A stretch of DNA of 38,762 nucleotides, taken from an uncultured Chlorobiaceae bacterium (lineage in GTDB: Bacteria; Bacteroidota; Chlorobiia; Chlorobiales; Chlorobiaceae). The notes under the pieces are model-generated. The model did not search any database. It worked only from the letters and a program-made list of their open reading frames with translations, and was not told where the DNA came from. A program made the position numbers and the translations under genes. Where the stretch lies: NCBI GenBank assembly GCA_903871235.1, contig CAIQGA010000189.1, forward strand, positions 1 through 38,762, read 5' to 3'. Within the stretch, counting starts at the first letter, position 1; each line of letters begins with the position of its first letter. Below are positions 8,489 through 18,982 of the stretch, piece after piece.

Positions 8489-9326
8489 ACCCTGCCAGAT
8501 GCAGGCAATCGCCGAAAAACTGCGGCTCAACCGCCAGCTCATCGGCGTCGTCATGACCATGGGGGCATTGCACGAAGGGCATCTGAGCCTTGTCAAGCTT
8601 GCACGGCAAAGCTCAGGCACCGTTATTCTTACAATTTTTGTCAACCCTTCGCAATTCGGGGTGAACGAAGACCTTCACAAATACCCCAGACCATTCGAAC
8701 AGGATGTAGCCCTTGCAAAAGCTGCCGGAGTCGATTACCTCTTCGCCCCCGAAGCCAAAAACATCTACCCCGAAAACTATCAGACCACCCTTGAGTGCGG
8801 CGCTCTCGGCAAGCGGCTTGAAGGAGAGCGAAGACCGGGCCATTTCAACGGTGTGGCCACTATCGTGACCAAACTCTTTCATATCACCAAACCGCACAGG
8901 GCGTTCTTTGGCGAAAAGGATGCGCAGCAACTCGCCATTATCCGCCAAATTGTTCAAGATCTTGATCTCGACATAACGGTTATTGCCGCGCCAGTTGTCC
9001 GAGAAGAGAGCGGGCTGGCGATAAGCTCAAGAAATATCTACCTCTCAAGCCAGGAGCGCAGCGCCGCCACCATCCTCTACCAGGGAATTTGTCATGCCGA
9101 AAAGAGCATGACCAGCAACAAGAGAGACCTTGTGGCGATTGCCGCAGAGATTGAGCAGATGATTGCTTCAACACCGGGATGCCGCACCGATTATGTCCTT
9201 TTTGTTGATGAAGAGCGCTTTGAACAGGCAGAGAGAGCGGAAGAGGGAAAAGAGTACCGCCTGCTTCTTGCAGCTTACTGCGGAGCGGTCCGTCTTATCG
9301 ATAATGGTAAAATCCGGGCCTGTTAA
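8472..9326 (+). CDS. panC: Pantothenate synthetase (pantoate--beta-alanine ligase)
   Basis: A 284-residue protein of normal family length. It shows [17 protein letters not shown] (the adenylate-binding HxGH region), [22 protein letters not shown] and [16 protein letters not shown]. The KMSKS-like lysine/serine loop is represented by ISSRNIYLS. It joins pantoate and beta-alanine with ATP to form pantothenate for coenzyme A. The start is ATG 8472, preceded by the purine-rich GAAGAAGAAG; the frame is open upstream inside rsmI but without conservation. panB and panD are not in the window. Confidence 0.96.
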   Translation: MQIITEPCQMQAIAEKLRLNRQLIGVVMTMGALHEGHLSLVKLARQSSGTVILTIFVNPSQFGVNEDLHKYPRPFEQDVALAKAAGVDYLFAPEAKNIYPENYQTTLECGALGKRLEGERRPGHFNGVATIVTKLFHITKPHRAFFGEKDAQQLAIIRQIVQDLDLDITVIAAPVVREESGLAISSRNIYLSSQERSAATILYQGICHAEKSMTSNKRDLVAIAAEIEQMIASTPGCRTDYVLFVDEERFEQAERAEEGKEYRLLLAAYCGAVRLIDNGKIRAC

Positions 9327-9438
9327 GAGCCTGAGATCAGGTTACCGGAAGAGATTTTTTTGTGTTATATTTCGGGACTTGTTCATTGCCTGAAAACAAC
9401 CGGACAACATTTTTATCACTTACTATCACACGATATCC

Positions 9439-11625
9439 ATGATTATCAACAAAGAAATTGATCTCGGCCAGGGCAAGATTATCTCGATTGAAACCGGAAA
9501 AATGGCAAAACAGGCCGATGGCGCTGTCGTTGTCCGTCTTGGCGACACCATGGTCATTGCAACGGTTGTTTCAAGCAAAAAAACACCTCCCCCCAATCAG
9601 GACTACTTTCCCCTTCAGGTTGAATACCGCGAAAAATATTCGGCTGCCGGCAAATTCCCCGGAGGTTTTTTCAAACGTGAAAGCCGCCCTTCCGAAAAAG
9701 AGATTCTTTCAGCCCGCCTTATCGACCGTGCACTCCGTCCGCTCTTTCCTGACGGCTACCTCTATGAAACCCAGATCATTATAACGGTAATCTCTTCTGA
9801 CCAGATCAATGATGCCGATGTGCTCGGCGGCCTGGCAGCATCAACGGCCATCATGGTCTCCGATATTCCTTTCCACAACCCAATGTCTGAAGTGCGAGTA
9901 GGCAGAATCAACGGCCTCTTTATCATCAACCCTGATATCAATGAACTGGCCAAGAGCGACCTTGACATCTGTATCGGAGGCACAACAGATACCATCTGCA
10001 TGCTCGAAGGCGAAATGAAAGAGATTTCTGAAGCAGAGATGCTTGACGCCATCAAGTTCGGTCACGCAGCCATCCGCAAACTCTGTGCCCTCCAGAATGA
10101 GATTGCGGCAGAAGTGGCAAAACCAAACCGCCCGTTTGCCCCGACCATCATTCCGGCAGAGCTTACCGAAACTGTCCGTGGACTTTGCGAAAGCCGCCTC
10201 AAGGAGCTTGCCTACACTCCGCTCCAGAAGGAAGAGCGCGCTGACCAGACCGCCCATATCTATCGCGAAACCATAGAGGCAACTATTGAGCACTTCAAGT
10301 CGGCCATCAGCAGCGAAGATATCGCAGCCGACCCCTCAAAAGCACTCTGCCTGAACCATCATATCATCGACGAGCAGATTCATGCCGTCGAAAAGAGGAT
10401 GATGCGCCACATGATTCTTGACGACGCAAAACGCCTTGATGGCCGCGCCCTCGATCAGGTACGCCCTATCAGCATCGAACTTGGTATCATCCCGAGAGCC
10501 CACGGTTCCGCCCTCTTTACCCGGGGAGAGACTCAGGCACTTGTCACCATAACGCTCGGCACCAAAAAAGATGCCCAGTCGGTTGATACCCTCACCAGCA
10601 GTGCCGACAAACGATTCTATCTCCATTACAACTTCCCTCCTTTCAGCGTCGGTGAATGCGGACGCCTTGGAAGTATCGGACGCCGCGAAATCGGCCACGG
10701 TAACCTTGCAGAGCGCTCCATTAAAATGGTTGCCCCGACCGAAGAGGAGTTCCCCTACACCATCCGTATCGTCTCAGACATTCTTGAGTCGAACGGCTCA
10801 TCATCAATGGCTTCGGTATGCGGAGGAACACTTGCCCTTATGGATGGTGGTGTACCCCTCAAAAAGCCGGTATCAGGCATCGCCATGGGACTCATCAAGG
10901 AGGGAGCCTCTTATGCCGTACTCTCCGATATCCTCGGCAATGAAGATCACCTTGGAGATATGGATTTCAAGGTATCAGGCACCCGGGACGGTATTACAGC
11001 CTGCCAGATGGATATCAAGATTGACGGACTCGACTATCATATCCTCGAAACTGCCCTTGAGCAGGCACGCAGGGGCCGCCTCCACATTCTTGATGAAATG
11101 GAGAAAGCGATCCCTTCAACCCGTCAGGAGCTTGCAAACTTTGCACCAAAACTGACAACCATCAAGGTACCGGTTGACTGTATCGGCATGATTATCGGCA
11201 AGGGTGGAGAGACCATCCGCAGCATCACCGAAGAGACCGGTGCAGAAATCAATATTGATGACGACGGCACCGTCACCATCGCCTGCTCGACCAGTGAGGG
11301 CACCAACGCCGCGCTGGCCACCATAAAGAGTCTGACCGCCAAACCTGAGGTCGGCACAATCTATATTGGAAAGGTGCGCGACATTCGTGATGAGCTCGGT
11401 GCTTTTGTGGAATTCCTTCCCAAAACTGATGGCCTGGTCCACATCTCTGAGATATCAACCACAAGAGTGACGAAAGTGAGCGATCACCTGAAGATTGGAG
11501 AAAAAGTAAAGGTCAAGCTGGTGGATGTCCGTAAAGATCCCCGTACCGGAAAAACCAAGTTTGCCCTTTCAATAAAAGCTATTGAACAGGATGCGGCAAA
11601 AGAGAGCAGCGCAGAAAACAACTGA
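9439..11625 (+). CDS. pnp: Polyribonucleotide nucleotidyltransferase (PNPase)
   Basis: A 728-residue protein with the complete PNPase order. The first RNase PH domain contains [20 protein letters not shown]. An alpha-helical linker follows, then the catalytic second RNase PH domain with [20 protein letters not shown] domain ([18 protein letters not shown], residues about 570-630) and an S1 domain ([13 protein letters not shown], about 635-705) end the protein. PNPase degrades RNA 3' to 5' by phosphorolysis and is part of the degradosome in many bacteria. It is followed by a strong intrinsic terminator. The 5' leader is 112 bases; no clear autoregulatory RNase III hairpin could be established by eye. 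Confidence 0.97.
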   Translation: MIINKEIDLGQGKIISIETGKMAKQADGAVVVRLGDTMVIATVVSSKKTPPPNQDYFPLQVEYREKYSAAGKFPGGFFKRESRPSEKEILSARLIDRALRPLFPDGYLYETQIIITVISSDQINDADVLGGLAASTAIMVSDIPFHNPMSEVRVGRINGLFIINPDINELAKSDLDICIGGTTDTICMLEGEMKEISEAEMLDAIKFGHAAIRKLCALQNEIAAEVAKPNRPFAPTIIPAELTETVRGLCESRLKELAYTPLQKEERADQTAHIYRETIEATIEHFKSAISSEDIAADPSKALCLNHHIIDEQIHAVEKRMMRHMILDDAKRLDGRALDQVRPISIELGIIPRAHGSALFTRGETQALVTITLGTKKDAQSVDTLTSSADKRFYLHYNFPPFSVGECGRLGSIGRREIGHGNLAERSIKMVAPTEEEFPYTIRIVSDILESNGSSSMASVCGGTLALMDGGVPLKKPVSGIAMGLIKEGASYAVLSDILGNEDHLGDMDFKVSGTRDGITACQMDIKIDGLDYHILETALEQARRGRLHILDEMEKAIPSTRQELANFAPKLTTIKVPVDCIGMIIGKGGETIRSITEETGAEINIDDDGTVTIACSTSEGTNAALATIKSLTAKPEVGTIYIGKVRDIRDELGAFVEFLPKTDGLVHISEISTTRVTKVSDHLKIGEKVKVKLVDVRKDPRTGKTKFALSIKAIEQDAAKESSAENN

Positions 11626-11644
11626 ATCGCAACATGAGTCAAAA

Positions 11645-11678
11645 AGCAGTACAGGTAACACTGTGCTGCTTTTTTTTT
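11645..11678 (+). terminator. Intrinsic terminator after pnp
   Basis: AGCAG (11645-11649) and ACAG (11651-11654) pair with CTGT (11661-11664) and CTGCT (11666-11670). The loop is six bases with one mismatch in the stem, and eight T residues follow. It lies 20 bases after the pnp stop and before leuS. Confidence 0.9.
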
Positions 11679-11709
11679 AAGGAAAACAACTCTCATTCAT
11701 CAACACACC

Positions 11710-14133
11710 ATGAGGTACGATTTTTCAAATACAGAGGCGAAATGGCAGGCCCGGTGGCAGCAGCAGAATACCTTTTCAACCACTGAAGGGAGCGACAAGC
11801 CAAAATACTATGTCCTCGACATGTTTCCCTACCCCAGCGGTACCGGGCTCCATGTCGGCCACCTTGAAGGGTACACCGCGTCAGACATTATCGCTCGATA
11901 CAAAAGAAGTTGCGGCTACAATGTGCTCCACCCTATGGGATGGGACGCCTTTGGGCTGCCCGCTGAACAGTTTGCCATCAAAACAGGAACACACCCTAAA
12001 ACCACCACAGAAGAGAATATCCGGAGCTTCAAGGGAACCCTTCAGGCTATGGGCTTCTCCTACGACTGGTCACGGGAGATCAACACCACCAATCCGGGGT
12101 ATTTCAAATGGACACAGTGGATTTTTCTTCAGCTCTATGATCGTGGGCTCGCCTATATGTCGGAAGTGGACGTCAACTGGTGCGAAGAGCTCAAAACCGT
12201 TCTGGCAAACGAAGAGGTTGATGAAAAAATTGCTGACGGCTACACCGTTGTCCGCCGTCCCCTGCGGCAGTGGGTGCTGAAAATCACCGCTTATGCCGAT
12301 CGCCTGCTTGCCGACCTCGATGAAGTCGATTGGCCGGAAAATGTCAAACAGATGCAGCGCAACTGGATTGGTCGCTCGGAAGGTGTCGAAATTGATTTTG
12401 AACTCCGCTGCCACAACAAAAAAGTGAGAGTCTATACCACAAGGCCCGATACGCTCTTTGGAGCAACCTACCTTGTGCTTTCTCCAGAGCATCCGCTTGC
12501 CGAAAAGCTTGCCACCGCCGCGCAATTGGTTGCAGTGAAAGAATATATCAGCAAGGCAAGGCTGAAAACAGAGCTTGAGCGGACGGGCCTGCAAAAAGAA
12601 AAGAGCGGCGTTTTTACCGGCTCTTATGCCATCAACCCTGCAAACGGCGAGCCCCTTCCTGTCTGGCTCTCCGACTTTGTTTTGACCAGTTATGGAACGG
12701 GAGCCATCATGTCCGTCCCGGCGCATGACAGCCGCGACTGGGAGTTTGCAAAACAATACAACCTGCCCATTATTGAGGTGATCAAAAGCCCGCACGATGT
12801 CCAGGAAAAGGTTTTTGACGGTAAAGAGAGCGTTCCGGTCAACTCTTCAAACGATGAACTATCTCTCAACGGGCTCGCGTTCAGTGAAGCTTTTGAGCGG
12901 ATGGCATCATGGCTTGAAACCAAAAAAGTTGGCCAGAGAAAGGTCAACTACAGGCTCCGCGACTGGATTTTCAGCCGCCAGCGATACTGGGGAGAGCCGA
13001 TCCCGATCAAGCATTACCTGGACGGCACCCTTCGCACGGAGACTAACCTGCCGCTCACTCTGCCTGACGTAGAGGCTTATCACCCCTCATCAACCGGCGA
13101 ATCGCCCCTTGCCAACATTCCGGACTGGCTCTATGGAAACGATGAGCACGGAGCATTCCGGCGCGAAACCAACACCATGCCCCAATGGGCGGGCAGTTGC
13201 TGGTACTACCTCCGCTTCATCGACCCTGAAAACAGCAGACAGTTGATCGACTCGGAAAAAGAGCGCTACTGGATGAACGTCGATCTCTATATCGGCGGCG
13301 CTGAACATGCCGTTCTTCATCTGCTCTACGCACGCTTCTGGCACAAGGTGCTTTTCGACATCGGCCTGGTCAGCACCAGGGAGCCCTTCAAAAAACTCTT
13401 CAACCAGGGGATGATCCTTGGTGAAGACAATGAGAAAATGTCGAAATCGCGTGGCAACGTTATCCCGGCAGACCACGTCCTGCAGCGATACGGAGCCGAT
13501 GCCGTGCGTCTCTACGAGATGTTTTTGGGTCCTCTTGAGCAGGTCAAGCCCTGGAACACCCATGGTATTGAGGGCATAAGCCGTTTTCTGTCGAAAGTAT
13601 GGCGACTGGTCTACCCGGAACCGGAAGGGCCGGCAAAGCAACTTACACTCGATGCCATGCCGGACGAGCTGCTCAGACGCATGCATAAAGCCATTAAAAA
13701 GGTTGGTGAAGACACCGAGCAACTCAAATTCAATACCGCCATTTCCGAAATGATGGTCTTTGTCAACGAGCTGCACAAAGCGGGCTGCACCAATCGCACG
13801 GCCGTTGAAACGCTGCTCACGCTGCTTGCACCCTACGCACCGCACATCACCGAAGAGCTTTGGGAGAGCATCGGCCACACCAACTCCATCAGTCTGGCAC
13901 CCTTTCCCTCCTTTGACAGAAAACTTGTCGAAGAGAGCGAGTTGACCATTGCCGTGCAGATCAACGGAAAACTGAGAGGCACATTTTCGGCACCAGCCAA
14001 AAGCCCGAAAGAGTTTCTTCTTGAAAAGGCAAAAAAGGTTGAATCGATCGGTAAATTTATTGAGGGCCAGACCATTCTCCGCGAAATTGTGGTTCTCGAT
14101 AAACTGGTCAACTTTGTTGTAAAACAAGGCTAA
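11710..14133 (+). CDS. leuS: Leucyl-tRNA synthetase
   Basis: An 807-residue class I aminoacyl-tRNA synthetase. The HIGH motif appears as HVGH in PYPSGTGLHVGHLEGY near residue 45. The CP1 editing domain carries TRPDTLFGATYLVLSPEHPLA and YGTGAIMSVPAHDSRDWEFA, with the editing Thr-rich and Asp residues of LeuRS. The KMSKS loop is NEKMSKSRGN near 575. The C-terminal anticodon domain includes APYAPHITEELW. It charges tRNA-Leu and edits mis-acylated products. The gene has its own unit between the pnp terminator and acs. Confidence 0.97.
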   Translation: MRYDFSNTEAKWQARWQQQNTFSTTEGSDKPKYYVLDMFPYPSGTGLHVGHLEGYTASDIIARYKRSCGYNVLHPMGWDAFGLPAEQFAIKTGTHPKTTTEENIRSFKGTLQAMGFSYDWSREINTTNPGYFKWTQWIFLQLYDRGLAYMSEVDVNWCEELKTVLANEEVDEKIADGYTVVRRPLRQWVLKITAYADRLLADLDEVDWPENVKQMQRNWIGRSEGVEIDFELRCHNKKVRVYTTRPDTLFGATYLVLSPEHPLAEKLATAAQLVAVKEYISKARLKTELERTGLQKEKSGVFTGSYAINPANGEPLPVWLSDFVLTSYGTGAIMSVPAHDSRDWEFAKQYNLPIIEVIKSPHDVQEKVFDGKESVPVNSSNDELSLNGLAFSEAFERMASWLETKKVGQRKVNYRLRDWIFSRQRYWGEPIPIKHYLDGTLRTETNLPLTLPDVEAYHPSSTGESPLANIPDWLYGNDEHGAFRRETNTMPQWAGSCWYYLRFIDPENSRQLIDSEKERYWMNVDLYIGGAEHAVLHLLYARFWHKVLFDIGLVSTREPFKKLFNQGMILGEDNEKMSKSRGNVIPADHVLQRYGADAVRLYEMFLGPLEQVKPWNTHGIEGISRFLSKVWRLVYPEPEGPAKQLTLDAMPDELLRRMHKAIKKVGEDTEQLKFNTAISEMMVFVNELHKAGCTNRTAVETLLTLLAPYAPHITEELWESIGHTNSISLAPFPSFDRKLVEESELTIAVQINGKLRGTFSAPAKSPKEFLLEKAKKVESIGKFIEGQTILREIVVLDKLVNFVVKQG

Positions 14134-14315
14134 AGAGAGATATTATAGAGTGCGATTATTGCCGAAGAGAATTATTTTATGTAAAATCCATTCAGGACGC
14201 ATAAAATTGACTCTCCGGCTTTTTATCTCCGTTGCAACAAGTTATTTTTCACGTTCCCGAAACCCTGTAATGGGGTGAAGTATCCTTTTTTTTAACACAT
14301 AAAACATGGGTATCA

Positions 14316-16316
14316 ATGGCTACAGACGAAACAACATCCAACGCACAGAACACCGTGCCCCCCACTGTAGAAGTATCAATCAGCTCTGTTCTGTCTGAAA
14401 AGCGGAAATTTCCGCCTCCGGCCGATTTTGCACTCAATGCCCATGTTTCCTCCATGGCAGAGTATGAGAAACTCTATGCTGCCGCTGAAGCAGACCCGGA
14501 AGCCTACTGGGAAGGACTTGCTGAAAAGTTCCACTGGTTCAAAAAATGGGATAGCGTTCTTGAGTGGAATTCTCCCTTTGCAAAATGGTTTAAGGGTGGA
14601 AAAACCAATATCTGCTACAATGCCCTTGATGTCCATGTCAACAGTTGGAGAAAGAACAAAGCGGCTATTATCTGGGAAGGCGAAGAGGGTGATGAGCGGG
14701 TTCTGACCTACGGTGAACTGCACCGCCAGGTCAGCAAGTTTGCAAATGTGCTGAAAATCGCTGGCATCAAGCCTGGCGAAAGGGTTGCAATCTACATGGG
14801 CATGGTTCCTGAGCTGATTATAGCCGTTCTCGCCTGTGCACGTGTTGGAGCAGTCCATAACGTTATTTTTGCTGGCTTCTCGGCTCATGCCATTACCGAG
14901 CGTGTCAATGATTCACGTGCAAAAATGGTTATCTGCGCAGATGGCACAAGACGCCGTGGCGGCTCCATCAACCTGAAAAATATTGTTGATGAGGCTATTG
15001 TCAACACTCCCTCAGTTCGCAGTGTCGTCGTTTTGAAAGTGACCAATGAAGAGGTCCACATGCATAACGGGATGGACCATTGGTGGCACGATCTCATGGG
15101 CCTTGCTGCTGATGAATGCGAACCGGCACAGCTCGACGCAGAACATCCGCTCTTCGTGCTCTACACCAGCGGCTCCACCGGAAAACCAAAAGGTATCCTG
15201 CACACCACCGCCGGCTACATGGTCCATGCTGCAAGTTCATTTAAATATGTTTTTGATATCAAGGACGAGGATATCTACTTCTGTACAGCAGATGTCGGCT
15301 GGATTACCGGACACACCTACATGGCCTATGGTCCTCTGCTCTGCGGCGCAACCATGCTGATGTACGAAGGCGCTCCAAACTATCCTCAGTGGGATCGATT
15401 CTGGGATATCATCAACCGCCACAAAGTCACCATCTTCTATACCGCACCAACTGCTATCCGCGCCTTTATCCGCGCCGGAAACGAGTGGGTCACCAAACAC
15501 AACCTCAGCTCGCTCCGCCTTCTCGGCAGTGTAGGCGAACCGATTAACCCCGATGTATGGATGTGGTACCACAAGGTCGTTGGGCAGGAAAGATGTCCGA
15601 TTGTCGATACCTGGTGGCAGACTGAAACAGGCGGCATCATGGTCTCTCCGCTTCCTGGCGCAACCCCCACAAAACCCGGCACGGCCACTCGCCCACTGCC
15701 TGGTATCATGGTAGACGTTGTTCACAAGGACGGTACCCCATGCGTAGCCAACGAAGGCGGATACCTCGTTATCAAAAAGCCATGGCCCTCCATGCTCCGT
15801 ACCATCTACGGCGACGACGCACGGTACGAAAAAACCTACTGGTCGGACTTTAACGACATGTACTTCACCGGTGACGGTGCCCGCAAAGATGAGGACGGAT
15901 ACGTCTGGATCATGGGACGTGTTGATGATGTGGTCAACGTTTCAGGTCATCGCCTCGGTACAAGTGAGGTCGAAAGCGCACTGGTTTCGCACGAAGCGGT
16001 TGCAGAAGCTGCCGTTGTCAGCCGTCCCGATGAGCTGAAAGGCAATGCCCTTGTCGCCTTCGTGACCCTGAAAGATGAATATGTCGGCGACATGACACTC
16101 CGTGAAGCCCTGCGCAACCACGTTGCCAAGGAGATAGGACCTATTGCCAAGCCCGATGAAATCAGATGGGCCAAAGGACTTCCAAAAACTCGCAGCGGAA
16201 AAATCATGCGCCGTCTCCTTCGGGAACTTGCCACAAGCAATGAGATCAAGGGGGATGTTACGACACTTGAGGATTTTGGTGTTCTTGAAACCCTTCGCGA
16301 TCAGGAAAGCGACTAA
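14316..16316 (+). CDS. acs: Acetyl-CoA synthetase (AMP-forming)
   Basis: A 666-residue ANL-superfamily enzyme. ATP-binding motifs are YTSGSTGKPKGILHTTAGY and DTWWQTETGG. The C-terminal catalytic lysine, target of acetylation in this family, lies in PKTRSGKIMRRLLRE near residue 628. It converts acetate, ATP and CoA to acetyl-CoA. In green sulfur bacteria this fits known photoassimilation of acetate alongside the reductive TCA cycle. The start ATG 14316 gives a short variable N-terminus before the conserved region near residue 45. A 182-base upstream spacer may hold its promoter. A long perfect terminator hairpin follows. Confidence 0.97.
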   Translation: MATDETTSNAQNTVPPTVEVSISSVLSEKRKFPPPADFALNAHVSSMAEYEKLYAAAEADPEAYWEGLAEKFHWFKKWDSVLEWNSPFAKWFKGGKTNICYNALDVHVNSWRKNKAAIIWEGEEGDERVLTYGELHRQVSKFANVLKIAGIKPGERVAIYMGMVPELIIAVLACARVGAVHNVIFAGFSAHAITERVNDSRAKMVICADGTRRRGGSINLKNIVDEAIVNTPSVRSVVVLKVTNEEVHMHNGMDHWWHDLMGLAADECEPAQLDAEHPLFVLYTSGSTGKPKGILHTTAGYMVHAASSFKYVFDIKDEDIYFCTADVGWITGHTYMAYGPLLCGATMLMYEGAPNYPQWDRFWDIINRHKVTIFYTAPTAIRAFIRAGNEWVTKHNLSSLRLLGSVGEPINPDVWMWYHKVVGQERCPIVDTWWQTETGGIMVSPLPGATPTKPGTATRPLPGIMVDVVHKDGTPCVANEGGYLVIKKPWPSMLRTIYGDDARYEKTYWSDFNDMYFTGDGARKDEDGYVWIMGRVDDVVNVSGHRLGTSEVESALVSHEAVAEAAVVSRPDELKGNALVAFVTLKDEYVGDMTLREALRNHVAKEIGPIAKPDEIRWAKGLPKTRSGKIMRRLLRELATSNEIKGDVTTLEDFGVLETLRDQESD

Positions 16317-16347
16317 CGCTTCATCGCCTTTGATCGGAATCCAAAAT

Positions 16348-16394
16348 AAAGCCGGAAAAGCGCAGCAACTGTCTGCGCTTTTCCGGCTTTTGTT
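16348..16394 (+). terminator. Intrinsic terminator after acs (18-bp perfect stem)
   Basis: An 18-base stem (16348-16365) pairs perfectly with 16373-16390 around the loop CAACTGT; the right arm ends in TTT, then TGTTTTC. Because the left arm starts with AAA, the hairpin is also T-followed on the minus strand and could end the convergent tspO transcript. Confidence 0.93.
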
Positions 16395-16447
16395 TTCATC
16401 TTCAGCGCCTGACTTTCAGAAGCAGGAAAGAGGCACCCTTCTCACAC

Positions 16448-16930
16448 TCAATTGAGCTGCACAATTGTAATATTCAGAGCAGCAGCAAACGTCACCCACA
16501 AAAGATAGGGAATGAGGAGATATCCCGAAATCGGTGAAACCGCTCTGAACTTTACGATAGTCTCCAGAATGACAAACCAGAGCAGTACAATCACTACCAG
16601 CGCAAGCAACGGAGAGTGTAGCCCAAAAAATGCCGCCGACCAGCCAAGATTTAGCAGCAGTTGTACGCCGAATGCAAGAAGAGCGTCCAGAATCTTCGGC
16701 TTGTCAGACCACGGACGAACGACAAGATTGAAAAGAGCAATACTCATGAGCAAAAAGAAAAAAGTCCAGGCTGGAGGAAAAAGCCAGTCAGGCGGATTCC
16801 AGGAAGGTTTATTGAGCAAATGGTAGTACCACTCAGAACCCGGTACGGGAGTATACGTGCTGCCCGCGTATGCAAAGGCAAAACACAAACCAACACAAAG
16901 CACGAGCTTTGAAACATTAAATTTCATCAT
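16448..16930 (-). CDS. tspO: TspO/MBR family protein (tryptophan-rich sensory protein)
   Basis: About 160 residues with five predicted membrane helices. It has the family motif WYYHLLNKPSWNPPDWLFPP, a following WTFFFLLMSIALF helix, and an LLNLGWSAAFFG helix. TspO proteins bind porphyrins and related ligands; in photosynthetic bacteria they have been tied to control of pigment synthesis, which would suit a chlorophototroph, but that role is inference here. The start is uncertain: ATG 16930 or the next codon is chosen. A TTG at 16951 and an ATG seven codons before mine are alternatives without better ribosome binding sites. It converges on acs and diverges from lpxC-fabZ. Confidence 0.9.
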   Translation of the reverse strand: MMKFNVSKLVLCVGLCFAFAYAGSTYTPVPGSEWYYHLLNKPSWNPPDWLFPPAWTFFFLLMSIALFNLVVRPWSDKPKILDALLAFGVQLLLNLGWSAAFFGLHSPLLALVVIVLLWFVILETIVKFRAVSPISGYLLIPYLLWVTFAAALNITIVQLN

Positions 16931-17232
16931 AATCTGCATTAAGGTTATCAAACAGGAACATAAGTATAACTCAAAAAACAGAGAGATCTTACTTATAAAT
17001 CATGTGAGTTCTATAAGGACGATAAGAGCTGCATGCCCCATAGCCCCTGAAACCTACATTACTTCACAAATAAATGTTATATTGAAATCCTCTTACACTG
17101 ATTAAACAGGCGGCCTGATTTGAACAGGAAATTGTTCTTTCTTATCTTCCGGCGCCGACAATTTTTCACCATTACAATTTGTCTTCATTTCCTGCAAGGA
17201 TCCAGCCCGGGCAGGAGCAACGCGATTCCACT

Positions 17233-18636
17233 ATGCTCATTCATCAGCGTACGCTTCAAAAAGAAGCTTCTCTCTGTGGTACAGGACTGCACACCGGCAA
17301 AGAGTGCGTGATCACCTTTAAACCTGCACCGGTAAACTATGGATATCGGTTTGTGCGCACCGATGTTGAAAACAGCCCGGAAATACCCGCCCTGATCGAA
17401 AATGTGGTTGATGTCCTGCGCGGCACCACCATTGCACTCAACGACGTGAAAGTCCATACCACAGAGCACGTTCTTGGTGCACTGTACGGGCTTCAGATCG
17501 ATAACTGCCGCATAGAAATGAGCGGTCCGGAACCACCGGTCATGGACGGAAGCTCACACCCTTTTGCTGAAGCACTCCTCGAAGCTGGCTTCCAGGAACA
17601 GGATGAACCTAAAAACTACCTCGTCATTGATGAAACCATTGAATACCATGACGCGGAAAATGGGGTGGATATTGTAGCGCTGCCTCTCGACAGCTTCAGA
17701 ATAACCGTCATGGTGGATTACAAAAATCCGGCACTCGGCTCACAACACTCAGGCCTATTTGACCTTGACAAGGAATTTTTCAAGGAGTTCTCATCCTCCA
17801 GAACATTCTGTTTCCTCAGCGAAGTTGAGGAACTTGCAAACCAGGGCATCATCAAGGGTGGCGATATCAACAACGCTATTGTCATCGTTGACAAAACCAT
17901 GTGCGAAGAGGAACTTGCCGAGCTTGGCAAAAAACTCGGTCTGGAGAGCGATAATCTTGTACTCGGCGAAAACGGTATTCTCAACAACCGCGAACTGCGC
18001 TTCAAGAACGAGCCTGCACGCCATAAACTGCTCGACCTTCTCGGCGACATTGCACTCCTCGGTATGCCACTCAAGGCACAGGTACTCGGTGCCCGCCCCG
18101 GCCACGCATCGAATGTAGAATTCGTCAAGCAGCTTAAAAAATATGCCGACCGCAACAAGCTTGCCCGGCAGTACCAGCACGAAAAAAAGGCGGGCGTCAT
18201 TTTTGACATTAACGCGATTCAAAAAATCCTCCCCCACCGCTATCCCTTCCTTTTGATCGACAAGATTGTGGAGTTCAAACTTGACGAAAAAATTGTATCA
18301 ATTAAAAACGTCACCATTAACGAACCCTTCTTCCAGGGCCATTTTCCGGGAAATCCCATCATGCCCGGCGTCCTCATTCTTGAGGCCATGGCCCAGACCG
18401 GCGGCATCATGATGCTCAACGGCAACGACAATATCAAGGAGAGCGTCGTCTACTTCATGGGTATCGACAAGGCCCGCTTTCGCAAACCGGTGCTTCCGGG
18501 CGACACACTGGTCATTGAAGCAACCTTGACCAACAAGCGCCGAAACGTCTGCCAGTTTGACGCAAAAGCATTCGTAAGAGGCGAGCTTGTCTGCGAAGCA
18601 TCCCTTATGGCAACAGTCGCACCGAAAAACAAGTAA
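17233..18636 (+). CDS. lpxC/fabZ: Bifunctional LpxC-FabZ: UDP-3-O-acyl-GlcNAc deacetylase / hydroxyacyl-ACP dehydratase
   Basis: A 467-residue fusion. Residues 1 to about 300 are LpxC, with Zn-ligand region [12 protein letters not shown], the later [14 protein letters not shown] (His and Asp ligands), and the catalytic-His block [10 protein letters not shown]. Residues from about 320 are FabZ, with [34 protein letters not shown] (catalytic His and Glu), and [12 protein letters not shown]. LpxC commits UDP-acyl-GlcNAc to lipid A; FabZ dehydrates 3-hydroxyacyl-ACP, drawing from the same hydroxyacyl pool. The fusion is known in the Bacteroidetes/Chlorobi group. ATG 17233 starts directly before the LpxC core; an upstream TTG at 17179 adds only nonconserved residues. 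A terminator-like hairpin follows. Confidence 0.95.
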   Translation: MLIHQRTLQKEASLCGTGLHTGKECVITFKPAPVNYGYRFVRTDVENSPEIPALIENVVDVLRGTTIALNDVKVHTTEHVLGALYGLQIDNCRIEMSGPEPPVMDGSSHPFAEALLEAGFQEQDEPKNYLVIDETIEYHDAENGVDIVALPLDSFRITVMVDYKNPALGSQHSGLFDLDKEFFKEFSSSRTFCFLSEVEELANQGIIKGGDINNAIVIVDKTMCEEELAELGKKLGLESDNLVLGENGILNNRELRFKNEPARHKLLDLLGDIALLGMPLKAQVLGARPGHASNVEFVKQLKKYADRNKLARQYQHEKKAGVIFDINAIQKILPHRYPFLLIDKIVEFKLDEKIVSIKNVTINEPFFQGHFPGNPIMPGVLILEAMAQTGGIMMLNGNDNIKESVVYFMGIDKARFRKPVLPGDTLVIEATLTNKRRNVCQFDAKAFVRGELVCEASLMATVAPKNK

Positions 18637-18982
18637 GAGTACATCATCCTGCATTGCTGACCGCGCCCGGCCAATCAAAAACCGGGCGCTTCTCTCTGTT
18701 GACCAGCAATAAAAAAGCCGTTTAAAGGCTGCCCCAAAAGCCCACTCCACAATCCATCAACAAGTTATCAACATTTCATACTCCGCGACAGAACGCAGTT
18801 TAACGATATTAAGTCACAACAAATAAATGATTTAAAAGATTGTTGCGGAAAAATTCATCCTGCGCCTGCAAAGTTGTCAATATCAAGGGCAGATAATTGA
18901 GTGTCTGTAATAACAAGGCATAACAGCAACAATAACAAGAGGTAAAACTTCCCTTCAAAGAGAGTGAAACGTTTATCGAAAC
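18637..18982. other. 346-base spacer between convergent lpxC-fabZ and pgsA
   Basis: Apart from the hairpins at 18663-18689 and 18716-18730, I see no open frame, tRNA or obvious regulatory RNA. It is AT-rich from about 18760. One DnaA-box-like TTATCAACA occurs at about 18765-18773, alone. Confidence 0.5.
18663..18696 (+). terminator. Probable terminator after lpxC-fabZ
   Basis: GCGCCCGG (18663-18670) pairs perfectly with CCGGGCGC (18682-18689) across an 11-base loop, followed by a pyrimidine-rich TTCTCTCTGTT instead of a pure T-tract. A weaker hairpin at 18716-18730 (AGCC/GGCT) has a T6 run on the minus side and might end the pgsA transcript. Confidence 0.7.

Noticed and set aside
9327-9438. 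PNPase autoregulatory hairpin or terminator after panC
   Set aside because: Only a tiny CCTGA/TCAGG palindrome with a two-base loop is visible; it is too weak to claim.
13090-14127. 345-codon antisense frame within leuS
   Set aside because: A shadow of the high-scoring leuS frame; no independent motifs.
18760-18982. Possible replication origin (DnaA-box-like TTATCAACA in AT-rich DNA)
   Set aside because: Only one box-like site and no dnaA, dnaN or gidA nearby; chance occurrence is likely.
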